Positions 1 to 10,327 of a DNA stretch of 64,000 bases are shown here, piece after piece; position 1 is the first letter of the stretch, and the number at the start of each line of letters is the position of its first letter. The stretch spans positions 767,501 through 831,500 of the forward strand of contig OY979718.1 of assembly GCA_963855995.1 (NCBI GenBank), written 5' to 3'. The stretch is from Muricea muricata. Taxonomy: Eukaryota > Cnidaria > Anthozoa > Malacalcyonacea > Plexauridae. Below the pieces are notes generated by a model. The model saw nothing but the letters and a program-made list of their open reading frames with translations. It was not told where the DNA came from and made no database searches. The position numbers and the translations under genes were made by a program.

Positions 1-2053
1 GCCCCAAGCTGCTACCCTGGGGAATGCCGCAAGTTAACGGGGATGAATTTGAAAGCTCGCCATTTACTTTACATTTTTGACTTCTATTCGTTAAGTATGA
101 TTCAAACAATTTTAAGCAAGTCGAGTCAACCCCGTAGTTGCTTAGCTTTAAAAGAAGAATTTCGTGATCTATCGTGTCAAAAGCTTTTTTCAGATCGATA
201 AAGACCACCCCATTCAACATTCCATTATCTATATTAACCGACCAGTCATTTGTCGCTTCAAGTAATGCTGTTAATGTACTGTGGAATGATCTAAATCCAG
301 ATTGACAATGAGTCAGCAAATTGTACGTATTGAGGTAGTCATACAGTTGGTCGTAAATTATTTTCTCGTAAATTTTTGAAACAGTTGGAATGACCGATAT
401 TGGGCGGTAGTTGCTTGGATCATTTTTTGCGCCACTTTTATATAAGGGAGACACCCTCGCTTCCTTCCATTCCTCGGGGAATTTTCCAGTAATTATGGAC
501 TGGATGAATATTTTAGTTAGCGAGGGTGCTACGACTTCTGCGGCTATTTTTAAAAGCTTATTCGGGATGTTGTCCAGACCGGCTGATTTTTTTTCATCGA
601 TTGTCTTTAATAATCTTGTCACTGTATTAACTGATGGAAATTGGAAGGAAAATGTTCCATCAGTTGGGTCGAGATAATCTTCCGGATTAGAATCTGCAGA
701 ACTGGGTATTTCATCAGAGAGATTACTACCGACATTTGAAAAATAAGTATTGAATGTTTCGGCCAATTGATTTGGCGAATTAACTATTTGATCATCTATT
801 ATAACTTCCTTAATACACGAACTAGTTCTGTAATGTCGTGAATTTAAATCATTTATCAATTTCCACGTCTTTTTCATGTCATGTTTGTGTAGCTCCAGAT
901 TATTTGTAAAGTAAAGTCGCTTTGCTCTTTTTATTTCATTATTAGCGCGATTTCTAAATTGTTTATATTGATGCCATAGGCTAGCGTCTCCAGATTTTAC
1001 AGCTCTCCTTTTTAGAGAATTTCTCTCAAATAGTAGGCGCCTTAACTCGCCAGTAACCCAGGGAGAATTCTTTTCTCCAACCCTCTTAATCCTTATGGGT
1101 GCATGCTTATCAATAGTTTCCATTAATAGAGACTTCCAAATTTGCCACATTTTATTTGGGTCTGCAGCATTATGGCAGACCTCTGCCCATGGTTGCTGAT
1201 TTAAATCATTTAAGAAGTTCTCACTATTGAAGTTTCTCATGGTTCTTGCCTCTATAATTTTAGCATCAGTTTGAACATAATGGGCTTTCCGCACTACATA
1301 AATTAGTGAGTGATCACTAATCGAAAGGTGTATAACACCGGAGTCAACTACAGTAGTTAAACTATTCGTAAGGCAAAGATCAATTAAACTACTAGATGAT
1401 TCAGTGACTCTAGTTGGTTCCTGGATTAATTGGTCTAAGCCATAAATATCAAATATTTCGTTTAGCGTATTTTTGTTAGATGACTCCATCGATTGATCTA
1501 AATTAACATTTAAATCTCCCAGAATAAAGAATTCTAAATTTTCGGCATCGAGAGACCCTACCATTTTTTCAAACTCGACAAAAAAATGTGCTGAAAAATC
1601 AGGAGGCCTGTACCAGGTACCCACTAGTATAGACTTTGAACGTGGTTTAATAATTTCCACAATCAAATTTTCGAGAATGTGCGATTGTAAATCGTTGCGT
1701 ACTTTATAGTTTAGACTAGACTGAATGTAAATACAAACTCCACCTCCGTGTCTACCATTTACACTCCGATCCCTTCTAACAATATCAAAACCCGGTAAAC
1801 AATTAATAGTTTCGCTAATAGTTTCGTCGAGTTTTGTCTCATTAATACACAGTATATCAATTTCAGTGCTATCTAAAATTACTCTAAGTTCGTCAATATG
1901 AGCTACAAGACTATTAATGTTAAGACAAGCAACTACAATTCCTCGACGGAAAGATGATCTATTTAGTTGACAAATAGAATTATTCAACTCACCAACTTTC
2001 TCACGATCTTCCCGCCAAACAACGGCAGCTATCGACTCCTCACTGGCAATGTC
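1..2053 (-). CDS. LINE-A ORF2: endonuclease-reverse transcriptase (C-terminus outside window)
   Basis: Open without a stop for about 684 codons, from the codon after the ORF1 stop (2053) to the window edge. It encodes the enzyme that nicks target DNA and primes reverse transcription. The AP-endonuclease domain is at residues ~45-270, with LNINSL, INETKLD, RRDR, GGGVCIYI, LGDLNVNLD and a SDH motif. A linker with SPWVTGELRRLL follows. The RT starts at ~residue 480 with VSPLYKSGAKNDPSNYRPIS, SGFRSFHSTLTALLEATNDW, FDTIDHE and GIPQGSSLG. The window ends just before the catalytic aspartate box. The first Met is at about codon 164, inside the endonuclease, so a normal AUG start cannot give a complete enzyme. 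The frame is the same as ORF1's, one TAG away. No decay is seen in the part that can be read. Confidence 0.85.
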
Positions 2054-3544
2054 CTACCTATTTCTATTGAAAATACTGTTAGTGAAATTGCGAGCCATTA
2101 ATGATGTACCTGCTTTATTCAGGTGAATTCCACTTCGGTTTAGATGAGTCTGTTTAATGTTCGAGTGATCAATAAAAGACCAGTGATTTTGATGACATGC
2201 CTGTTTCAAATGCAAGTTCACTTCAATAGCTTTTGCTGCTAGGACCATATCATCTGATCGATTTATTATACTCGATAACGCTACTGCTGTTTGGGGACAG
2301 GCATCAATTACTTGTTTTGCCAAATTAGCAATCTCACTTGCACACTTCTCAGGCGTTTCTGATTCTCTAAGGCTATTTGTCCCAACATGGATTACTAATT
2401 TATCGGGTTTTTTCCGAATAATTGGTTTTAAGTAATCACCCATATCTAGTGTAGAACAGCCGGGAAATGTTGATACTTGAATCTTCATATTCCGTGCTGA
2501 CATTTTATATCCATTTAGATGTTTCACCATTAAGTCGCCAGCAATTATTGTCCTGCTGGTCGAGATGGTTGAACTGGCATTCTCGTATTCATTTGCTTCG
2601 GGTTTTTGATTGCTGCTATTTTGCCGTATATGGTCTTCTGCAGAAACTATCGTTTGCTCGTGGAGTTTGTTTGTGGAAGCAGAATTCTGTTTGTTTTGTC
2701 GCATATTTTGCCTTTTGTTATGTTCAGTGTCTTTGTTCACTCGCATTGATCGTTTATTTCCGTTCAATTGTCTTGGCGATATCGTGAGAATCTCTGGAGA
2801 TAAGTTATTATCATTGGTATCGCTCAAAACTTCAACTATATTGTTAATTTCCATTTCATTAGCGTAATCAAATGTCTTTTGTTTTGAACGATCTGTGACT
2901 TTATCCGCGTTACTCTCAATAACTCTCGATTTTTGTTCACGTTGTTGAGTATCTACTTGAAGTAGTTTTATAACTGAAATCAATGATTTCTTCTCCTCTT
3001 CTAAGTTAGTTACATCTCTTTTAAGTGCCCCCATTGCATATACTAGATTTTCACAGCGCTCTTTCAAATCCTTGTTTTCGTTCTTCAGTGAATCGTTCTC
3101 ATGAATTATGTTATGAATACTGCCGTGCGTCATATCTTCCCCATGCGAGCTATTCAGCTTTATTTTTTCGATTTCGTAAAACATCTCGCCCATCTTCTTG
3201 TCCATTCGTTGCTCTAGTTTTCTTAAACTTTCAGCAACTGCCTCAAGGGAGATCTTCGAGTGGTCGCTGCTTTCAGCAGACGAATCTATGTTGTTTGTAG
3301 TTTCAAAGTTCGAAGTCTCAGCGCAGGCCACGGCCGGACTGCAAGATTCATGTTGGATATTATCGACCAGGATAATTAGCTGTGTTTTCAAGCTTTCGCC
3401 AGCTGGGCCATCTATACATAATGATTTAGACGTTGAATACCAGCGAATATCTAGTCCGTTCTCAGTTTGGTATTGCTTACAATTTCCTCGTGGTGTCGTC
3501 CATCTCGTGTCTGTTCGCAAAAGTGAGTCCAGAAACCTTCCCAC
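2054..3544 (-). CDS. LINE-A ORF1: coiled-coil and SGNH-esterase-like protein, N-terminal frameshift
   Basis: About 496 codons open, ending in TAG at 2056-2054. A coiled coil (residues ~105-215, heptad-like Leu/Lys/Glu-rich) precedes a basic Asn/Gln-rich spacer. A C-terminal SGNH-hydrolase-like domain follows at ~330-490: GDLMVKHL (block I), VIHVGTNS (block III) and SGIHLNKAG (block V histidine). In CR1-type LINEs this ORF1 binds element RNA. Block I reads GDL where the family has GDS, consistent with one C-to-T change in the serine codon (2531-2533), so the esterase is probably dead. The upstream boundary at 3544 is only a GTG. The likely true start is the ATG at 3654, whose frame joins this one after a single-base shift near 3575, in a TTTTAAA run. 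That shift may be a mutation or, less likely, recoding. Confidence 0.75.
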   Translation of the reverse strand: MGRFLDSLLRTDTRWTTPRGNCKQYQTENGLDIRWYSTSKSLCIDGPAGESLKTQLIILVDNIQHESCSPAVACAETSNFETTNNIDSSAESSDHSKISLEAVAESLRKLEQRMDKKMGEMFYEIEKIKLNSSHGEDMTHGSIHNIIHENDSLKNENKDLKERCENLVYAMGALKRDVTNLEEEKKSLISVIKLLQVDTQQREQKSRVIESNADKVTDRSKQKTFDYANEMEINNIVEVLSDTNDNNLSPEILTISPRQLNGNKRSMRVNKDTEHNKRQNMRQNKQNSASTNKLHEQTIVSAEDHIRQNSSNQKPEANEYENASSTISTSRTIIAGDLMVKHLNGYKMSARNMKIQVSTFPGCSTLDMGDYLKPIIRKKPDKLVIHVGTNSLRESETPEKCASEIANLAKQVIDACPQTAVALSSIINRSDDMVLAAKAIEVNLHLKQACHQNHWSFIDHSNIKQTHLNRSGIHLNKAGTSLMARNFTNSIFNRNR

Positions 3545-3581
3545 TTTATTACACCTTTTTCCGTTACCTTTAAAAGGTTCG

Positions 3582-4541
3582 CTATGTCGAAAGTATCATA
3601 ATATTGAGTAGGTAAAAGGAAGTTATCGGAGCAGTCATTATCAACACCCGCCATATTGCATACGAAATCGTGTCAGAAGAGATCTTTTTGGAAATGACCT
3701 CGACATGGTCTCTCCATGTAAGATTTTCATCTAAAGTCATTCCTAGGGTTTTTGCGGACGTAACTTGTTTGACTGGTGCATTATTAACAGTTACACAAAG
3801 GTCAGGGTCATCAAAGGTTGCTAATCGTTGACGCGAACCGATAACCATGAACTCTGTTTTAGCAATGTTTAAACTTAACTTATTAGCTATTAACCACCTG
3901 TTTAGACTTTGCAGTTCAAAATTTATAAGGTGTTCGAGATCAGAAAGAGAATTACTGCTAAAGCTAATGTTGGTATCGTCAGCAAACATCCTTGGGATAC
4001 CCTCATTCAGGCAGTTCGGCAGGTCATTGATATAGACCAAAAACAGGAGAGGTCCAATAATAGAACCTTGGGGGACTCCCTTCGTTATAAAAGAGCTATT
4101 TGAAAACTGGCCATTGACGAAGCACCTCTGCCTGCGATCAGTTAGATATGATCGAAACCAAGGTAGCGTCAAGTCGTCAACACCGCAAGCTCTAAGCTTG
4201 GAGAAAAGTACTTCATGGTCAATAGTGTCAAAGGCCTTTTTTAAATCGATCAAAACTACACCGCTCAAGAGACCCCTGTCAATATTGACACACCAATTAT
4301 TGGTTGATTCCAGCAATGAGGTAAGGGTGCTATATGTGGGTCTAAAACCAGATTGGTAAGAATTAATTAACCGATTGGATGTTAAATAAGTGTAGAACTG
4401 GTCATAAACAAGTCTGCCAAACACCTTAGCAATCGTGGATATAATTGAAATCGGTCGATAGTTGCTAAGATCACCCTTTTCTCCGCTTTTAAAAATAGGT
4501 AACACTCTAGCCATCTTCCAATCGTCTGGGTAAATTCCCAT
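3582..4541 (-). pseudogene. LINE-B reverse transcriptase, truncated at both ends
   Basis: About 319 codons open. RT blocks in order: RVLPIFKSGEKGDLSNYRPI, SGFRPTYSTLTSLLE, GVVLIDLKKAFDTIDHE (first catalytic Asp region), GVPQGSIIGPLLFLVYINDL, and RMFADDTNI, which holds the intact catalytic Asp-Asp. LNIAKTEFMVIGS and KTLGMTLDENLTWRDHVE then mark the thumb. Homology stops at about residue 290, after HVEVISKKISS. The remaining ~30 codons read through the 5' start of LINE-A in another frame and are not RT. The thumb/C-terminal part of LINE-B probably lies beyond the other end of LINE-A, outside the window. No complete enzyme could be made from this copy. Confidence 0.85.
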
Positions 4542-4645
4542 AGAGAGAGAACGATTGAAAATAGCCGTCTCTCTCGCGCAACTTACTAATTAATGATGAG
4601 TTGATCCAGGGCGATTTGTTATATCTAAGCCTCTTTTTCCTCATC
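3676..4645 (-). mobile_element. LINE-B fragment, CR1/L2-like, with internal deletion
   Basis: Minus-strand LINE remnant between LINE-A and Gypsy-1. Near 4560-4645 it encodes the endonuclease-RT linker (KRLRYNKSPWINSSLISKL). This runs almost directly into RT motif 0 (MGIYPDDWKMARVLP), so a few hundred codons between linker and RT are missing. Its RT is clearly related to that of LINE-A, sharing the SGFR..STLT.LLE.T and FDTIDHE blocks. Both ends are cut: LINE-A at ~3676 and the Gypsy-1 Gag remnant at ~4650. Confidence 0.75.
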
Positions 4646-4683
4646 CTCTAGGTCCAGCTAGCTGTCCTGCGCACGGTCCCTAG

Positions 4684-5040
4684 TGTCATTCGTGCGGAAA
4701 AATGAACCATTTCGCCCGCTGTTGTCGATCTAAACCTATCAGACCACCGTTTGCTGACAATCGCTCCCCCCGTCCTCCATCGCGTTTTAAACCACCCCCT
4801 ACTACCTCTTTTCCACGTCAACCCCCTCCACGCGAGATTCATCACGTTACCGATGCTGAACAATACCCTACCGCTGATGATGAGTATCTTTTCCGAGTAA
4901 CTATATCCCAGGTTAATTATCAAACCACCCCCAAGGCCAAAGTTGTTATTGCAAATGTCCCACTTCAAGTGTTGATAGATTCCGGCGCCAGCATTAATGT
5001 AATTGATGAAAAAGCTTATCACGAAATCCCCACAGAATAA
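4684..5040 (+). pseudogene. Gypsy-1 Gag zinc knuckle and N-terminal protease remnant
   Basis: Reads CHSCGKMNHFARCC, a CX2CX4HX4C zinc knuckle of the nucleocapsid part of Gag. A Pro/Arg-rich linker follows, then the aspartic protease active-site block LIDSGASINVID at ~4972-5007. An in-frame TAG at 4681 lies just upstream of the knuckle, where a coding codon would be expected, and the rest of Gag is missing. The frame ends at the TAA at 5038. Protease homology continues in the +1 frame, which starts within this segment, so a single-base change near 5020-5030 has split the protease. The pol frame follows directly. Confidence 0.8.
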
Positions 5041-7990
5041 ACAGCTCTCATTGCGTCCTACTCTCACCAAAATCTACAGTTATGGCGGTACTTCACCTCT
5101 ACCTGTTCTGGGAACGTTTTCTACTCATGTTGCATCGAGAACACGCGTAACCCCCGCTACCATTTATGTCCTCAAAGGTGAAAATGGGTGCCTTTTAAGC
5201 TACAAAACGGCAACTGAATTAGAACTTATCTCTGTCATCGCTCAAACCGACACATCTGTCAGCTCCACCACAGTTCCTTCCGCACTTAGCAGCACGCAGT
5301 TACGTTCTGAATCTTCAGATCTTTTTGACGGCATTGGCAAGATGAAGGATTTTCAAGTTCATCTCCATATCGATCCTTCTGTACCCCCCGTGACGCAACC
5401 ACATCGGCGAATCCCGTTCCACCTTCGGAAAAAGCTCGACACTGAACTTGACAAACTTGAACGCCAGGGTATTATTGAACCGGTTGATGGCCCAACCCCT
5501 TGGGTATCCCCCCTTGTTGTCACACCAAAACCAAAGAACCCTGATGAGATCCGCCTCTGCGTCGACATGCGCCAACCCAATCGTGCGATTCTCCGTGAAC
5601 GTCATATTACACCCACTATTGATGACCTGATCCATGATCTCAACGGTGCCACCGTTTTCTCTAAAATTGATTTGAATTCTGGTTATCACCAACTTGAACT
5701 CGCATCCGAAAGCCGTTATATCACAACGTTTTCCACTCACCGCGGACTTCGCCGTTACACCCGTTTAAATTTTGGCACGTCATCCGCCGCTGAAGTCTTT
5801 CAAGATGCCATCCAACAAGTTCTTAGTGGCATCGAAGGTGCTCGTAATGTTAGTGATGACATCATCATTTTTGGCAAAGACCAAACGACACATGACAAAG
5901 CGCTTCATGCCGTTTTTGAACGCTTACGCTCTAAGAACCTCACCTTAAATGCAACAAAGTGCGAGTTCAACAAATCTAGCATTGAGTTCTTTGGATATGT
6001 TTTTTCCAGCAATGGTTTTTCCCCAGACCCCAAAAAAGTTTCTGCCATCCGCAACACCAGTCCCCCTACCACCGCTCATGAAGTCCGCAGTTTCCTTGGT
6101 ATGACCAACTACTGCTCCCGATTCATTCCCAACTATTCCACCATCACCGAACCGCTCCGTGCGCTTACCAAATCCGACCAGCGCTGGACATGGACATCCC
6201 AACATCAACACGCGTTTGATCAGCTGAAACATCTTCTTACCAGCGACACCGTTCTCTCATATTTCAACCCCCACCGAGAGGCCACCATCATCGTCGATGC
6301 TAGTCCTGTTGGCCTTGGCGCCATTCTCTGCCAAGACAATCATGTTGTTGTTTATGCCAGTCGCTCTCTCACTCCCGTAGAACAGCGGTATTCCCAAACA
6401 GAACGAGAAGCCCTCGGCGTCCTGTTTGCTTGTGAACATTTCCACCTGTACATCTATGGCGCCAAATTCACCATCATCACCGATCATAAACCTCTTGAAC
6501 GCTGGGCCGTCAAGCTTCAACCATATCATTTCACCATTTCCTATTCCCCTGGCAAAACCAACCCCGCCGATTATTTGTCCCGCCACCCTCTCGCTACTAG
6601 CCATTCTTCCACTGCATCCGACCAAGCTGAAGGATATATCGCGTTCTTAGCCTTTCATACCACCCCAAAAGCTATGACCGTTGCTGAAGTGAAACAATTC
6701 ACCCTTGCTGACCCGGCTCTACAAGCTGTTATCGCTGCTCTCCGTAACAACTCCTGGCACTCCACGCTACAGACACCCGGTACCCTTGTCAACTCCCAGG
6801 ACCTTCATGCTCTCTACGATATTCGTGACGAACTGGGTGTTTCTGATGACCATGATCTCGTTCTTCGCGCTCATCGTCTCATTCTCCCCCATGCCCTTCG
6901 TCAACGTGCTATCCAGATCGCCCATGAAGGCCATCAAGGCCTTACCAAAACCAAACAGCTCCTCCGCGAAAAGATTTGGTTTCCTGGAATTGATAGTCTT
7001 ACGAAAAAATTACTTGACAATTGCCTCGCCTGCCAGGCCACCACCATTCAACATCCTTTTGAACCCCTACGTATGACAGAGCTACCCCCAGCTCCATGGC
7101 AACAACTCTCTATCGATTTCTGTGGCCCTCTTCCCTCCGGTGACATGCTCTTCGTCGTAATCGACGAATACTCTCGTTATCCAGAGGTTGAAATCGTTCG
7201 TTCTACATCGGCAAACACCGTCATTCCGAAACTTGACCGCATTTTATCCGCGCATGGAATTCCGGCAGAAATCAAGTCTGACAATGGACCACCATTCCAA
7301 AGTCACTCGTTTGCCCAATTCGCACAGCACATGGGTTTCCACCATCGAAAAATTACTCCTGCGTGGCCAAAAGCCAATTCGGAGTCGGAACGTTTCATGC
7401 GAACAATGCAAAAAACGCTCCGTGCTGCGCACCTTGAAAACAAGAATTGGAAGCAAGAACTGTTTCTCTTTCTCCGAAACTATCGTGCAACACCACATTC
7501 CACCTCTGGCGTTTCCCCTGCCGAACTCCTCTTTGGACGAAAAATGAACGTCAAGCTACCCGAACTGGTCCCCACGTCACCATCACGCTCTCAATTCGCC
7601 GATACCGATCTCAAAAAGAAGGAGAAGATGAAGGAATATGCTGATACCGCCGCCAAAGCAAGGCCACACAGCTTCAAAGTTGGCGACACTGTTCTTGTTC
7701 GTCAAAGACTCGTCAATAAACTATCCTCACCGTACAACAAACATCCCTACACTATTGTCCAGATAAAAGGTAGTATGATAACGGCAAGAAATGCAACCAG
7801 CTACATAACAAGAAACAGCTCACAGTTCAAGAAAGTCACCATCACAACGCAACAAGATTATGCAGCAGACCCTCTTGACGATGAAAAGGTCAACAATCCC
7901 ACACCGGACCATCCTGTGGAAGTCAGGCGTTACCCCGCGAGACAGAATAGGAGACCTCTAGAACGCTTAAACATTGAGTATCAGCACTAA
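5003..7990 (+). CDS. Gypsy-1 Pol: protease C-part, RT, RNase H, integrase
   Basis: About 995 codons open. The upstream boundary is a TTG, so no real start is implied; this is the pol half of a frameshifted polyprotein. Order: protease C-terminal part (~1-85); RT (~150-340) with RLCVDMRQPNRAI, FSKIDLNSGYHQL, RLNFGTSSAAEVFQ and the catalytic SDDIIIFGK; RNase H (~420-515) with IIVDASPVGLGAIL and YSQTEREALGVL; integrase HHCC zinc finger (HEGHQG...CLACQ); and a D,D-35-E core (LSIDFCGPLP, KSDNGPPF, ESERFMR). RNase H goes straight from DHKPLE to RW. Gypsy-2 has 15 more residues there, so an in-frame 45-base deletion is likely. The C-terminus is basic, with no chromodomain seen. Confidence 0.88.
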   Translation: MMKKLITKSPQNKQLSLRPTLTKIYSYGGTSPLPVLGTFSTHVASRTRVTPATIYVLKGENGCLLSYKTATELELISVIAQTDTSVSSTTVPSALSSTQLRSESSDLFDGIGKMKDFQVHLHIDPSVPPVTQPHRRIPFHLRKKLDTELDKLERQGIIEPVDGPTPWVSPLVVTPKPKNPDEIRLCVDMRQPNRAILRERHITPTIDDLIHDLNGATVFSKIDLNSGYHQLELASESRYITTFSTHRGLRRYTRLNFGTSSAAEVFQDAIQQVLSGIEGARNVSDDIIIFGKDQTTHDKALHAVFERLRSKNLTLNATKCEFNKSSIEFFGYVFSSNGFSPDPKKVSAIRNTSPPTTAHEVRSFLGMTNYCSRFIPNYSTITEPLRALTKSDQRWTWTSQHQHAFDQLKHLLTSDTVLSYFNPHREATIIVDASPVGLGAILCQDNHVVVYASRSLTPVEQRYSQTEREALGVLFACEHFHLYIYGAKFTIITDHKPLERWAVKLQPYHFTISYSPGKTNPADYLSRHPLATSHSSTASDQAEGYIAFLAFHTTPKAMTVAEVKQFTLADPALQAVIAALRNNSWHSTLQTPGTLVNSQDLHALYDIRDELGVSDDHDLVLRAHRLILPHALRQRAIQIAHEGHQGLTKTKQLLREKIWFPGIDSLTKKLLDNCLACQATTIQHPFEPLRMTELPPAPWQQLSIDFCGPLPSGDMLFVVIDEYSRYPEVEIVRSTSANTVIPKLDRILSAHGIPAEIKSDNGPPFQSHSFAQFAQHMGFHHRKITPAWPKANSESERFMRTMQKTLRAAHLENKNWKQELFLFLRNYRATPHSTSGVSPAELLFGRKMNVKLPELVPTSPSRSQFADTDLKKKEKMKEYADTAAKARPHSFKVGDTVLVRQRLVNKLSSPYNKHPYTIVQIKGSMITARNATSYITRNSSQFKKVTITTQQDYAADPLDDEKVNNPTPDHPVEVRRYPARQNRRPLERLNIEYQH

Positions 7991-8019
7991 CAATCTTTAG
8001 GACCGTCTACGTTTCATTA

Positions 8020-8694
<675 letters not shown>

Positions 8695-8787
8695 GTATCT
8701 TCTGAGACGATTGAATTTATTTTAGTCGCTGTTTTTCTTCTTTCAAGTTACGTTTACGGACAAGGCCCTTCCAAAACAAGGGAGGGA

Positions 8788-8908
8788 TGTAATAACCTGA
8801 CGTCATGCATGTATGTGACGTCACTTGTATATATTAGCATGCCATTGATATTAAAGATTAATATAGTCATAACAACCCAACGAGCGTGTCCTATATTAGA
8901 ATATTACA
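8788..8908 (+). repeat. Gypsy-1 3' LTR, 121 bp
   Basis: Begins TGTAATA and ends TATTACA, a perfect 7-base terminal inverted repeat, directly after the purine tract AAAACAAGGGAGGGA. It carries two TGACGTCA octamers (8798-8805 and 8816-8823), the CRE/ATF-type binding motif, then TATATATTAG and ATTAAA. No partner LTR is present in the window, so recent mobility cannot be judged. Confidence 0.8.
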
Positions 8909-8998
8909 TTTTCGTTGTTTGCTTTTGCTTTTAATGCCTCTAGCTCGACTGAATTTGTATGCAAATACCTTTCCGCCGTTTTGTTTGTTTTGGGAAAA

Positions 8999-9028
8999 TC
9001 ATTAATTGTACTGCCGTACAATTAATGA
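8999..9028. repeat. Perfect hairpin, 13-bp stem, 4-nt loop
   Basis: TCATTAATTGTAC, loop TGCC, then the exact reverse complement. It lies between the Gypsy-1 LTR and a LINE remnant. No poly-T follows and no role is evident. Confidence 0.8.
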
Positions 9029-10063
9029 AATAACTGTACTCCTCTCAACCAATCAGCATCCAGTAATTTTGTCATGCTAATAATAATGTTTGTAATAAGA
9101 GATACAGGCGTTAACTGGGTGGATTCTGAGAGTGGAGTTTTTTCAGGTATTGGGTTAGTGTTGGCTAACTCCCACAGTAGCGGGTCACGTTGGTGTTTCA
9201 ATGACATATTCAGAATTTTTGTGATTGTTGGGGCTAAAATCGTCGAGAAGTCTGTTTTGCTGACAGTTTTGCAAGGGTGGTAAAACTGATGTTTGGTATT
9301 CTGGTTCCGTTAGTATTGGTGCCGTTTCGGGAGGTATATAATTGTCGTCAGTGTTTATTTTCTTGAATTAACTGTTCATAATACTTGGGTAGATACGTTA
9401 ACTATCATAGTTAGCCTTTCTACCTGTGATTTTATTAACAGTGTCCCACCACTTCTTCGAACCTTAACTGCCGTTACTATATTTTCACGGATGAGTGTAT
9501 TGTTTTTGTTTTGTTCATTACCTTCTTTCCACATGCTTTTGTTACGTATGCGCAAATGTTTTACGAAAGGAGACATATATGTGGGATCTCAGACGGTTTT
9601 ACTTTGATCAATGGAAAACAGTCATTGAATGCAGAATTACTGAAATTATTCAATAATACAACTGCTTCGTTTTCACCTTGACATTCGTCAATCCAACTCC
9701 AATCTTGTGCCTCCAATTCTCGTTTCATGGCAAACTTTCGTTCGCTCTCTTGCGTTCCTAAAATAGACAAATTTTTTTTCTGGTTTGATAGCAACCGATG
9801 GGGTTACAATAACTGCCAAATGGAGGTTTTCACAAATGCGGACAGTTGGTTATGAAAATATCAAGAGCTTTCTGGCCTCTTGTAGACTTTCTCACCATTT
9901 GTTGCACGTTATGTTGACAGACATATAAGATCTTTAGTTGATTCACATCTCGTGCAACGATAATCCTAGCAATAGCATTTTGAAAGTTCAGAAGTTTACA
10001 TTCCCACATTCCCGATCTTTTCAATAGATTATAGCAACAGCTCTCCCATTCTGTAAGGCACAC
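9022..10063 (-). pseudogene. LINE remnant (endonuclease end, linker, start of RT)
   Basis: Decayed minus-strand LINE coding sequence in several frames. At 10063-9830 the end of an endonuclease is readable (QQMVRKSTRGQKALDIFITN). At 9794-9561 and 9576-9376 comes the linker typical of CR1/L2-like elements (DWSWIDECQGENEAVVLLNN, then MSPFVKHLRIRNKSMWKEGN and an Arg/Lys-rich stretch). At 9207-9022 an RT block resembles NTNPIPEKTPLSESTQLTPV, corresponding to the PIPK...LRPISLT region. Stops and frame changes separate the blocks, and the catalytic RT domain is absent. This copy is much more decayed than LINE-A. Confidence 0.6.
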
Positions 10064-10327
10064 GATCTTTTCGTACGATAATTATTGGGACATATTAAAC
10101 TAGATGGTATCTTATTATTTAACCATGTCTCGCACATGAAGCAAATGTCGATTTCTCACGTAGAAAGTTCAATATTCACGCAGAGGCAGCTTGGGGTTTA
10201 CCAAGAGGACAGAAAGGTGAACTGTATGATGTTAAAGCGACGTTTCCTAAATCGTCGTGTAAACAAGATCCAAGCCGTGATTGGCCCAGACAGTTGTAGT
10301 CTTGTAGTTGCGGTGAAAGTCCAATCT

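Larger units (their letters stand above)
1..3675 (-). mobile_element. LINE-A, CR1/L2-like non-LTR retrotransposon (3' part outside window)
   Basis: Non-LTR retrotransposon on the minus strand, running from about 3675 down past the window start. Order in the sense direction: a very short leader, ORF1 with a coiled coil and an SGNH-type esterase domain, then ORF2 with an AP-type endonuclease and reverse transcriptase. Esterase-bearing ORF1 is a known trait of CR1/L2-group LINEs. The 5' end lies directly inside another LINE's RT (LINE-B): LINE-B's frame is recognisable until about 3680, and the LINE-A ATG follows at 3654. The 3' end, tail and any target-site duplication are not visible. Confidence 0.85.

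Noticed and set aside
3451..3654. Separate 67-codon gene upstream of LINE-A ORF1
   Set aside because: Its first ~30 codons are the likely true N-terminus of ORF1, cut off by a one-base shift; the rest is out of frame.
5315..7498. Minus-strand and alternative-frame open frames within Gypsy-1 pol
   Set aside because: Shadows of the pol frame, caused by its C-rich third positions.
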